From: Neisseria flavescens
GTDB taxonomy: Bacteria > Pseudomonadota > Gammaproteobacteria > Burkholderiales > Neisseriaceae
Length of the DNA stretch: 64,000 nucleotides
Direction of reading: 5' to 3'
NCBI RefSeq assembly: GCF_005221285.1
Contig: NZ_CP039886.1
Span: forward strand, 2,167,883-2,231,882
Position numbers and translations under genes: made by a program. This document shows positions 7,853-14,554 of the stretch, in pieces (position 1 is the first letter of the stretch; each line of letters opens with the position of its first letter). A model generated the notes under the pieces. It made no database searches. It was given only the letters and a program-made list of their open reading frames with translations, and had not been told where the DNA came from.

Positions 7853-8755
7853 ATGACGAATTTATCCAAAGGTTTGCTGGCGTCCATAACGTCCAATGTG
7901 TTGTTTGCCATGCTGTTTCTGTACGGCGTATGGATGCAGCCGATGGGCGGCACGGAAATTTTCGCGTGGCGTATGGTGGCGATGTTGTCGGCTTTATGCG
8001 TACTGATGACGATGGTCAACGGTTGGCAGGCGGCAGCGCGGTTTGCGAGCAATATCGGTCGCGATTGGAAGCGGTGGTTGTTGATTGTATTGCCGACGCC
8101 GATATTTGCCAGCCAGTTGTGGCTGTTTGTCTGGGGGCCGGTCAACGGCGAGGGCGTAAACGTGGCGATGGGTTATTTCCTGTTTCCTTTGGCGATGATG
8201 CTGGGTGGACGGATTTGGTTTAAAGAGCGTTTAAACCGATTGCAGACGGTTGCCGTTGCATTGGCATGTGCAGGCGTGGCATGTGAATTGGTACGGTCGG
8301 GTGCGTTTTCGTGGACGACTGTATGGGTGTTCGGTACTTATCCGTTTTATTATCTGCTGCGCCGAAAACTGGGCGTGCCTTCGTTAATCGGTCTAACCTT
8401 TGATTTAATGATGATTACGCCGTTTGCGTTGGCGTATATTTTGCTGGCAACGGATACGCCGGCGATGATTGCGGCCAAACCGGTTTTAATCTTCTTTATC
8501 GTGTTGCTGGGCTTCAATAGCGCAATATCCATGCATTTAAATTTAAAGGCAAATCAGTTACTTCCGGTTGCAGTGTTCGGTATGTTGAGCTATTTGGAAC
8601 CTGTGTTGCTCTTTATCGTGTCGATTGTGTGGCTGGGCGAGCCGGTACAAAAAGGCGCATTGATCGGCTATGGCCTGATTTGGTCGGGATTGTGCGTGAT
8701 GATAGCCAATGGCTTGTTGGGAATGAAGAAAGAAAAGAAATTGGCCAAAGCTTGA
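7853..8755 (+). CDS. rarD: EamA/DMT-superfamily permease, RarD type
   Basis: A 300-residue membrane protein with about ten hydrophobic spans and two EamA repeats. It has the RarD-like opening KGLLASITSNVLFAMLFLYG and the C-terminal segment FGMLSYLEPVLLF. The family exports amino acids or metabolites; substrate is not determinable here. I chose the ATG at 7853 because homologues begin close to it. An earlier ATG at 7826 would place the uptake sequence inside the coding region. It is divergent from an Lrp-type regulator. Confidence 0.85.
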   Translation: MTNLSKGLLASITSNVLFAMLFLYGVWMQPMGGTEIFAWRMVAMLSALCVLMTMVNGWQAAARFASNIGRDWKRWLLIVLPTPIFASQLWLFVWGPVNGEGVNVAMGYFLFPLAMMLGGRIWFKERLNRLQTVAVALACAGVACELVRSGAFSWTTVWVFGTYPFYYLLRRKLGVPSLIGLTFDLMMITPFALAYILLATDTPAMIAAKPVLIFFIVLLGFNSAISMHLNLKANQLLPVAVFGMLSYLEPVLLFIVSIVWLGEPVQKGALIGYGLIWSGLCVMIANGLLGMKKEKKLAKA

Positions 8756-8764
8756 TGATAGATT

Positions 8765-8809
8765 AAGGCCGTCTGAAAAATGGGTTGAACAATATTTTCA
8801 GACGGCCTT
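8765..8809 (+). terminator. DUS inverted-pair terminator after rarD
   Basis: 15-bp arms AAGGCCGTCTGAAAA (8765-8779) and TTTTCAGACGGCCTT (8795-8809). Confidence 0.85.
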
Positions 8810-8817
8810 TGATATTG

Positions 8818-8844
8818 AAAGGGACGTATTGGATACGTCCCTTT
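8818..8844. terminator. perfect hairpin between rarD and murU
   Basis: AAAGGGACGTAT (8818-8829), loop TGG, ATACGTCCCTTT (8833-8844), followed by T-rich sequence on the plus strand. It serves murU, whose stop is at 8849, and backs up the DUS terminator for rarD. Confidence 0.8.
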
Positions 8845-8848
8845 TGTT

Positions 8849-9544
8849 TTACCAGCTTTGGGCGATACGGTCGGCTTCTTGCAGGCGTTCGACTGTGCCG
8901 ACGTCCAACCAAAGGCCGTTGTGGTGTTCGCCGCTGATTTGGTTTTGGCTCATGGCCTGACGCAACAGAGGGGCAAGTTTGGCAGCCTGATGCGCCGGGG
9001 TATCTTTGAAAAGCGTGGGATGATAAACGCCCACGCCGCTGAAAGTCAGGGCTTGACCGTCTGCGGATGAGGCGGATACCAGGCCGTCTGAAAGCAGGCC
9101 GAAGTCGCCTTCGGGATGGTGTGGCGGATTGTCCACCAGCCACAAATGGGCGAGAAGGTTGTGTTCCTGCATACGCTGGGCAGCCAGTCGTGCAGCTTGG
9201 AAATCAATGTCGGTCAATACGTCGCCATTGACGACCAAAAACGGTTCGTCGCCCAAAAGAGGCAGGGCGGTGGCAATGCCACCGGCGGTTTCCAGGCCTC
9301 CGGCGCGCTCGGGAGAATAGGCAATACGCACGCTGTAGTCTGAACCGTCTTTCAAGGTATCTTCGATTTGTTGTCCAAGCCAGGCATGGTTGATGACGAT
9401 TTCAGTGAATCCGGCCTGCTGCAGGCGGCGCAAGTGCCAGCCGATAAGCGGCGTGCCTGCTACTTCGAGTAAGGGTTTGGGCGTGTGGTAGGTCAGGGGG
9501 CGCATGCGTTCGCCGCGACCGGCGGCCAGTATCATTGCTTTCAT
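8849..9544 (-). CDS. murU: N-acetylmuramate alpha-1-phosphate uridylyltransferase
   Basis: A 231-residue nucleotidyltransferase of the peptidoglycan recycling route. It makes UDP-MurNAc from MurNAc-1-phosphate and so bypasses fosfomycin-sensitive de novo synthesis. Visible signatures are the nucleotide loop LAAGRGERMRPLT (6-18), KPLLEVAGTPLI (23-34), the metal-site VNGDVLTDID (about 104-113) and the C-terminal GLWLDVGTVERL. A strong hairpin lies only 27 bp upstream of the ATG, so the promoter must be compact or overlap that stem. Confidence 0.85.
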   Translation of the reverse strand: MKAMILAAGRGERMRPLTYHTPKPLLEVAGTPLIGWHLRRLQQAGFTEIVINHAWLGQQIEDTLKDGSDYSVRIAYSPERAGGLETAGGIATALPLLGDEPFLVVNGDVLTDIDFQAARLAAQRMQEHNLLAHLWLVDNPPHHPEGDFGLLSDGLVSASSADGQALTFSGVGVYHPTLFKDTPAHQAAKLAPLLRQAMSQNQISGEHHNGLWLDVGTVERLQEADRIAQSW

Positions 9545-9571
9545 GGGTGTGCCTATAATGTGTGAAACAGA

Positions 9572-9628
9572 AAAGGTCTCAGGCCGTCTGAAAAATGAAA
9601 CTGATGTTTCAGACGGCCTGAGACCTTT
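9572..9628 (-). terminator. long DUS-containing terminator after flavin reductase
   Basis: 22-bp perfect arms, 9572-9593 and 9607-9628, in which the uptake sequence is extended by GAGACCTTT. On the minus strand it ends with CCTTTTC. It separates the nadR/flavin reductase pair from murU. Confidence 0.9.
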
Positions 9629-9630
9629 AT

Positions 9631-10131
9631 TTATGCCAAAGATTTGAATTGCCTACGGAAATACAGCAATGCCGGTGCTTGCGTGTCGGTATTGCAGATT
9701 TCGTTGAGCTGAACGAAAAAGACGCAATGCGTGCCGATTTCTCGTTGATCGACAATGCTGCCGTGCAGGTGCGCCAGCGCGCCTTCGACTTCGAGCTGCC
9801 CGGTTTGCCCCCTGTGCCAAATATGGTATTCGAAGCGTTCTTCGGGCGAGAGGTCGGTCAGTCCGGCAAAGTGTTCGGCGACATCCTGCTGGCTGTCGTT
9901 GAGTGTGTTGATGCACAAATCACGGTTGCCTTGCAGGATGGGAATGATGGCGGATTGGCGGTTGATGCACAGCATGACCGTCGGCGGCTCGTCGGTAACG
10001 GCAGTTACGGCAGTCATAGTAATGCCATAGCGTCCCGTTTCGCCGTCTGTCGTGATAACGTGTACGCCGGCGGCACAGGAGGCCATGGCATCTCGAAATG
10101 GTCTCTTGAGTGTGTGTGTTGAGTCTGTCAT
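9631..10131 (-). CDS. flavin reductase family protein (HpaC-like)
   Basis: A 166-residue FMN-binding split-barrel protein with RDAMASCAAGVHVITT near the start, GITMTAVTAVTDEPPTVMLC in the flavin site and GTHCVFF near the end. It resembles the small reductase component of 4-hydroxyphenylacetate 3-monooxygenase, which supplies reduced flavin using NAD(P)H. No large oxygenase component lies in the window. It is 10 bp downstream of nadR, whose product is known to respond to 4-hydroxyphenylacetate, so the pairing looks functional. Confidence 0.85.
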   Translation of the reverse strand: MTDSTHTLKRPFRDAMASCAAGVHVITTDGETGRYGITMTAVTAVTDEPPTVMLCINRQSAIIPILQGNRDLCINTLNDSQQDVAEHFAGLTDLSPEERFEYHIWHRGQTGQLEVEGALAHLHGSIVDQREIGTHCVFFVQLNEICNTDTQAPALLYFRRQFKSLA

Positions 10132-10141
10132 CCGGCTTTCT

Positions 10142-10579
10142 TTATTTTAATGCCTGTTCGATTTTTGCCAGCTCTGCCAAGAGTTCTTTGAGTTGTGCCA
10201 TTTTTTCTTTGGATAGAACTTTTTCAATCGCATCGTAGCGTTCATCAACCAATGCGCCGGTGGATTCATAGAGTTTCTCACCTTCGGGCGTCAGTTTCAG
10301 GTAAACACGGCGTTGGTCGTTGGAAGGCTTCAGGCGGACGGCCAAACCTGCTTTTTCCAAGCGGGTCAGAATGCCGGTCAGGCTGGGGCGAAGGATGCAG
10401 GCCTGATTGGCCAAATCTTGAAAGTCGAGTGTGCCGTTTTCCGCTAAGAGCCGGATGATACGCCATTGCTGGTCAGTAATATTGGCTTGGTTCAGAATAG
10501 GGCGGAATTGGGTCATCAATGCTTCCCGCGCCTGAATCAGACCGATATTGATAGATGCATGTTTAGATTGGTTGGGCAT
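10142..10579 (-). CDS. nadR: MarR-family regulator NadR (FarR)
   Basis: A 145-residue MarR protein with a winged helix (LDFQDLANQACILRPSLTGI at 51-70, then the wing SNDQRRVYLKLTPEG). It closely resembles the meningococcal and gonococcal regulator called NadR or FarR, which represses nadA and farAB and is relieved by 4-hydroxyphenylacetate. The start ATG at 10579 has GGAGAC upstream; homologues begin MP-(T/N)-Q-S-K-H-A-S-I-N-I-G. Neither nadA nor farAB is in the window, so its targets here are unknown. Confidence 0.88.
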   Translation of the reverse strand: MPNQSKHASINIGLIQAREALMTQFRPILNQANITDQQWRIIRLLAENGTLDFQDLANQACILRPSLTGILTRLEKAGLAVRLKPSNDQRRVYLKLTPEGEKLYESTGALVDERYDAIEKVLSKEKMAQLKELLAELAKIEQALK

Positions 10580-10919
10580 TACTAAGTCTCCGGTGTTATC
10601 AAAAATCAAACCGTTGAAGCGTGAGGTAGATTGATAAAGGCGAATATTGCTGTTTTAAGGCTGCCGTCGGCAGCCGGGTCTATGGGAACAAAAGCATCAC
10701 TGCCACAATATTAGATGAAGATCTCTAACAGTTTGTTTTGATAATAATGTTTCCAATTGTTCTTATGGTTATATCTTAGTCTATTTTCTTTATAATCTCA
10801 ACAAAATCATATGTTATTGGGAAAGAGATAGTTTATTTATTTATGAAATCGAATTGGTTGAATATATTCAGGTGAAATTATTCTTTGGATTTTCTATTTT
10901 TATTGGATTTTCAATGAAT
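10580..10919. other. intergenic region upstream of nadR
   Basis: This is 340 bp of AT-rich sequence without a convincing gene. A perfect stem GGCTGCCG / CGGCAGCC (10659-10675) lies 80 bp upstream of the nadR start and would fall in or near its leader. The rest (10680-10919) is AT-rich and probably holds the nadR promoter and operators; I cannot place them exactly. Confidence 0.5.
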
Positions 10920-11429
10920 TTAGCTGAAGATATTTGCCAAGTAAATTCTGATTTTTAAGCCGATATAACTGGAAAGTCCGGATGTGTGATGAATCATTTT
11001 GCCATCTTTTAATATGATAATGGTTGGTGTGACGGCTATATTCCATTTTTGAGCCATCAGGCCGTCTGAATCGTTGAAGTTTGGAAAGGATAGATTGTTT
11101 TGTTGCATATGGTGGGCAATGTCCGCGTCGCTTCCGGAGCGCAAGGCTACACCCAGTGTTGGGATATTGTCTTGGTGCAGCTTTTCTATGGTGGACGATG
11201 TGTATGAACAAATACGACACCAGCTGCCCCAAAAATAAACGACGGCAACCCGATTTTGGCTGAAGGATTGGAGGGAAGTGGTTTGTCCATCAGTTAAAGT
11301 GATGGTTTGTGCTGCTGATTGTAAGGGTTGGTCAGGCTTGCGCACCCGGTCGACAATCAGGGATAAGAAGATGAAGATAATCACAGCCTGAAGCAATGAT
11401 TTGGCGTAGTGGAGTAGGGTTTTCATCAT
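10920..11429 (-). CDS. membrane-anchored thioredoxin-like (ScsD/TlpA-like) protein
   Basis: A 169-residue protein with one N-terminal membrane anchor (residues 12-27) and a periplasmic thioredoxin fold. The active site is W-C-R-I-C (70-74), and a cis-proline loop VTPT is near residue 143. It resembles the ScsD/TlpA group of protein disulphide oxidoreductases. The substrate is unknown; haem-lyase-associated TlpA roles and copper-sensitivity suppression are both possible. It stands alone and is richer in A+T than its neighbours. Confidence 0.8.
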   Translation of the reverse strand: MMKTLLHYAKSLLQAVIIFIFLSLIVDRVRKPDQPLQSAAQTITLTDGQTTSLQSFSQNRVAVVYFWGSWCRICSYTSSTIEKLHQDNIPTLGVALRSGSDADIAHHMQQNNLSFPNFNDSDGLMAQKWNIAVTPTIIILKDGKMIHHTSGLSSYIGLKIRIYLANIFS

Positions 11430-11466
11430 ATATTGCGTGGATATTGGATTATTGTTTTATAAATGA

Positions 11467-11493
11467 AAAAAGCCTCGCAGAGCAAGGCTTTTT
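11467..11493 (-). terminator. terminator of the rplM-rpsI operon
   Basis: AAAAAGCCT and AGGCTTTTT form a 9-bp stem with a 9-nt loop. On the minus strand it ends in a T run, 20 bp after the rpsI stop. Confidence 0.88.
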
Positions 11494-11513
11494 GATTCGA
11501 TTCTGAAAACGTA

Positions 11514-11906
11514 TTAACGTTTGGAGAATTGTTTTGCGCGACGTGCTTTGCGCAAACCAGGTTTTTTACGTTCAACTTCACGAGCATCGCGAGTAACGAA
11601 GCCTGCTTGAGACAGAGCTGGTTTCAGGGCTGCGTCGAAGTCGATCAGGGCGCGGGTAATGCCGTGACGGATAGCTCCGGATTGACCGGTTTCGCCACCA
11701 CCGGTTACGTTAACTTTAATGTCGAAAGATTCGGCATTTTCAGTCAGAACCAGAGGTTGACGTACAACCATGCGGCTGGTTTCACGTGCGAAGAATTCAT
11801 CAACGGGGCGGCCGTTTACGATGATTTGGCCGGTACCTTTAGTCAAGAATACACGAGCCACTGAACTTTTGCGGCGGCCTGTGCCGTAGTAGTATTTACC
11901 GTTCAT
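11514..11906 (-). CDS. rpsI: 30S ribosomal protein S9
   Basis: 130 residues. It has the conserved YYGTGRRKSSVARVFL opening, GGGETGQSGAIRHGITRAL in the middle and the C-terminal KKPGLRKARRAKQFSKR, whose last residues reach the P site. It is 12 bp downstream of rplM in the classical two-gene operon. Confidence 0.98.
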   Translation of the reverse strand: MNGKYYYGTGRRKSSVARVFLTKGTGQIIVNGRPVDEFFARETSRMVVRQPLVLTENAESFDIKVNVTGGGETGQSGAIRHGITRALIDFDAALKPALSQAGFVTRDAREVERKKPGLRKARRAKQFSKR

Positions 11907-11918
11907 GTCGTGTCCTTA

Positions 11919-12350
11919 TTATTTCAGTTCCAAAACTTTAGGTTGTTGTGCAGCGTGGCCGTGTTCGACGCCGGCGTACACTTTCAGTTTTTTGATCATG
12001 GCGTAGCCCAGAGGACCTTTAGGCAACATGCCTTTTACGGCTTGTTCCAAAGCGCGGCCTGGGAATTGCTCTTGCATTTCGCGGAAAGTACGCTCGTAGA
12101 TGCCGCCTGGGAAACCAGAGTGACGGAAGTATTTTTTGTCTTCGAATTTAGCACCGGTCACGCGCAGTTTGTCTGCGTTGATGACGATGATGTAGTCGCC
12201 GGTATCAACGTGAGGGGTGTATTCGGGTTTGTGTTTGCCGCGCAGACGGTGTGCGACTTCGGCTGCGACACGACCCAGAACTTTGTCTTCTGCGTCAATG
12301 ACGAACCATTCGCGCTTCACCTCGTGGGGTTTTGCAGAGAAGGTTTTCAT
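11919..12350 (-). CDS. rplM: 50S ribosomal protein L13
   Basis: 143 residues, beginning MKTFSAKPHEVKREWFVIDA and containing the L13 signature MLPKGPLGYAMIKKLKVYAG. First gene of the rplM-rpsI operon; its promoter lies in the 150 bp upstream, next to the 6S RNA terminator. Confidence 0.98.
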   Translation of the reverse strand: MKTFSAKPHEVKREWFVIDAEDKVLGRVAAEVAHRLRGKHKPEYTPHVDTGDYIIVINADKLRVTGAKFEDKKYFRHSGFPGGIYERTFREMQEQFPGRALEQAVKGMLPKGPLGYAMIKKLKVYAGVEHGHAAQQPKVLELK

Positions 12351-12497
12351 GGTTGGAATCCAGATATATATAGAAAGTTATGGATTTTAAAGAGGAGATT
12401 GGCTTTTGTCAATCTTAATTGAGTGGGTTTGATGCATGAATATGCGGTTTTTTCAGACGGCCGGAAATCTTTACGAAAGTCTTTACTTAGAAAGGGG

Positions 12498-12523
12498 AAA
12501 GCCACACCTGTCGGTATGGCTTT
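12498..12523 (-). terminator. hairpin downstream of 6S RNA
   Basis: AAAGCCACACC (12498-12508) pairs with GGTATGGCTTT (12513-12523), with one mismatch and a 4-nt loop, immediately after the 6S RNA 3' end. Confidence 0.7.
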
Positions 12524-12529
12524 TTTAGG

Positions 12530-12713
12530 GAATCCCCACGAGTGCCGTTTAGGCTGAATCCGCTTGAACCTTGCTGACAAGGCGGTCGCCTCGGGTAGTT
12601 TCGGGTGCGTCCGATAAACGGACGCTCGCGCCCACTACGGCTCCCGGCAACCTAAAGCGAACGTATTGGTTCAAAGGAATGTATGCCTTCGCGAACACCG
12701 CAGGGAAAAGGGG
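12530..12713 (-). ncRNA. ssrS: 6S RNA
   Basis: On the minus strand this stretch begins CCCTGCGGTGTTCGCGAAGG and ends GGCACTCGTGGGGATTCCC. The two ends pair with each other, as in the closing stem of 6S RNA. Inside are GGTTCAAGCGGATTCAGCC and the TGAACCAATA segment that are typical of proteobacterial 6S. 6S RNA binds sigma-70 RNA polymerase and tunes transcription in stationary phase. It begins a few bases after the zapA stop, the usual zapA-ssrS arrangement. Exact ends are estimated from the fold. Confidence 0.85.
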
Positions 12714-12717
12714 GAAA

Positions 12718-13020
12718 TCAGTTTTGTTCCAGGCGTGCCAGTGCTTTTTGGCACGCGTTGTTCATGTCGGTTATTTTACGCTCAAATTCACCGATTGCCA
12801 AATCGTCGTTGAGGGTGGTTTTCAAGAGGTCATGTACGACGTTGAGGGCTGCCATGACGACGATTTTGTCCGTGCCGACGATGCGGCCGCTTTCTTTAAT
12901 CGCGTCGCTTTTTTTGTTGAGCATTTCAACGGCTTGCAGGAGGGTGGCTTTTTCTTCACTCGGCGTGTTGATGGTGAAGTTGACATTCATGATGTCGAGA
13001 TTGACTTGTTCGATACTCAC
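12718..13020 (-). CDS. zapA: cell division protein ZapA
   Basis: 100 residues. An N-terminal domain (VNLDIMNVNFTINTPSEEKA) and a C-terminal helix (AALNVVHDLL then ITDMNNACQKALARL) give the tetramer coiled coil that bundles FtsZ protofilaments at the division site. It lies 11 bp downstream of a coiled-coil gene and directly upstream of 6S RNA. Confidence 0.9.
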   Translation of the reverse strand: MSIEQVNLDIMNVNFTINTPSEEKATLLQAVEMLNKKSDAIKESGRIVGTDKIVVMAALNVVHDLLKTTLNDDLAIGEFERKITDMNNACQKALARLEQN

Positions 13021-13031
13021 GGGGCATCCTT

Positions 13032-13355
13032 TTATTGTTGTGTTTCTTGGGGCAATCGGGCAATGAGGCTGCGGATTTGGTCTGCACTTTGGGCCAGCGC
13101 GTTGCGGTAGTTTTCTTTTTCGGCAGTCAGGTTGTCAATTTTGCTTTGCAGGTCTTCTTTGAGTTTGCCGACTTGAACCAGCAAGGCTTCGCTGAGTTCG
13201 TCAATGGCTGCGTCGTGTTGGTGTTTTTGTTGCTCTTGCTCGAGTTTGAGTCTGTCGATTTCTTCGTTGAGGCGGCGGTTTTCTGAAACCAGCGTTTCAA
13301 ATTTTTGGACAAGTTGGTAAACGTTGATTTCCAGATTGTTCAGTGATTGGTTCAT
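13032..13355 (-). CDS. coiled-coil protein upstream of zapA (ZapB-like)
   Basis: 107 residues that are almost entirely heptad-patterned from about residue 8 to 95 (VQKFETLVSENRRLNEEID and following). The start at 13355 has GGGAGACAC upstream. The position directly before zapA and the coiled-coil composition suggest a ZapB-like partner at the division ring. That role is inferred from context, not from a recognised motif. Confidence 0.7.
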   Translation of the reverse strand: MNQSLNNLEINVYQLVQKFETLVSENRRLNEEIDRLKLEQEQQKHQHDAAIDELSEALLVQVGKLKEDLQSKIDNLTAEKENYRNALAQSADQIRSLIARLPQETQQ

Positions 13356-13429
13356 GTGTCTCCCTTCAGACGGCCTTATGGCCGTCATATTGTGCGTCAG
13401 GCCGTCTGAATGGCAGACGGCGCGACCGT

Positions 13430-14419
13430 TTATTCGAAGCGCGCGCTTCGTTCCATCAGTCGTTCAACGACTTGCTGCGGGGTCATTTCTTTGCGGATGA
13501 GCTGCAGCAGGGTTTGAGTGATGGGCATATCGATTTGGTATTTGGCAGCGGTATTGAAGACTTCTTCAATGGTGCTGACGCCTTCGGAAACGTGGCCGAT
13601 TTCGACAAGCACTTGATGCAACTCTTTGCCTTCTGCGAGGCCGAGGCCGACACGGCGGTTGCGCGAGAGTGCGCCGGTACAGGTCAGGATAAGGTCGCCG
13701 ATGCCTGCCAAGCCCATCATGGTTTTGGGTTGTGCGCCCATGGCGATGGCAAGGCGGGTGATTTCGGCAAGGCCGCGTGTTACTAAGGCTGCGCGTGCAT
13801 TGAGGCCGTATTCGAGGCCGTCTGAAAGGCCGGTGGCAATCGCCATGATGTTTTTAACGGCACCGCCCACAGCGACGCCGATGACGTCGGTGCTGCCGTA
13901 CAGGCGCATTACGTTGGTGTTCAGTTGGGCAGTGGTTTCTTCCACCCAATCTTTGTTTTCGGAAGCAAGCACGATGGCGCAAGGCAGTTGGGCTGCAAGT
14001 TCTTGGGCAAAGCTCGGGCCTGAGAGAACGCCGATTTTTTTATTGTTAGGCAGGACTTCTTTCAGTACTTGGAAAGTCAAGAGGCCGGTATCTTGTTCAA
14101 AACCTTTGCAGGCGGCGAGAACGGGAATATCGGCGGCGTCATGCTGTTTGAGCAGTTCGGCGCTGCTTCTGAGGCCGGCTACGGAGGTCACGATCAGGGC
14201 AAGTTGGCTGTCTTTCAGTGCTTCACCCAAATCAGCGTGAACGGTCAGGGACTCAGGAAAAGGGAAGCCGGGCAGGCCGCGTTTGTTTTCGCGATCTGCT
14301 TGCAGGGTGCGGATTTGGTCGGGATTGCGTGTCCAAAGTGCAACTTCATTGTTGTGGTGCGCAAAGTGCAACGCGAGAGCTGTACCCCACGAACCTGCGC
14401 CGATGACGGTAATTTTCAT
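13430..14419 (-). CDS. gpsA: glycerol-3-phosphate dehydrogenase [NAD(P)+]
   Basis: 329 residues. It makes sn-glycerol 3-phosphate for phospholipids. The Rossmann loop ITVIGAGSWGTALA (3-16) is followed by GPSFAQELA, the catalytic lysine region VGGAVKNIMAIATGLSDGL and GLAGIGDLILTCTGALSRNR. The start at 14419 was chosen because the dinucleotide fold begins there. An uptake sequence (13817-13828) lies within the coding region. Confidence 0.95.
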   Translation of the reverse strand: MKITVIGAGSWGTALALHFAHHNNEVALWTRNPDQIRTLQADRENKRGLPGFPFPESLTVHADLGEALKDSQLALIVTSVAGLRSSAELLKQHDAADIPVLAACKGFEQDTGLLTFQVLKEVLPNNKKIGVLSGPSFAQELAAQLPCAIVLASENKDWVEETTAQLNTNVMRLYGSTDVIGVAVGGAVKNIMAIATGLSDGLEYGLNARAALVTRGLAEITRLAIAMGAQPKTMMGLAGIGDLILTCTGALSRNRRVGLGLAEGKELHQVLVEIGHVSEGVSTIEEVFNTAAKYQIDMPITQTLLQLIRKEMTPQQVVERLMERSARFE

Positions 14420-14520
14420 GTTTCTCTTCCATATGGGAACGGGGCTTACTTTAAAACAAACGGCTTTGGGGTGCAAGGGTGGCGTTTGTGAAAAATATTT
14501 TGTGCCGTTTCAAAAGCCTT

Positions 14521-14546
14521 AGGCCGTCTGAAAGTTCAGACGGCCT
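14521..14546. terminator. DUS inverted-pair hairpin between wzc-like gene and gpsA
   Basis: AGGCCGTCTGAA and TTCAGACGGCCT with a 2-nt spacer. It lies just after the stop of the kinase gene (minus strand). Confidence 0.75.
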
Positions 14547-14554
14547 GCTTCGGT

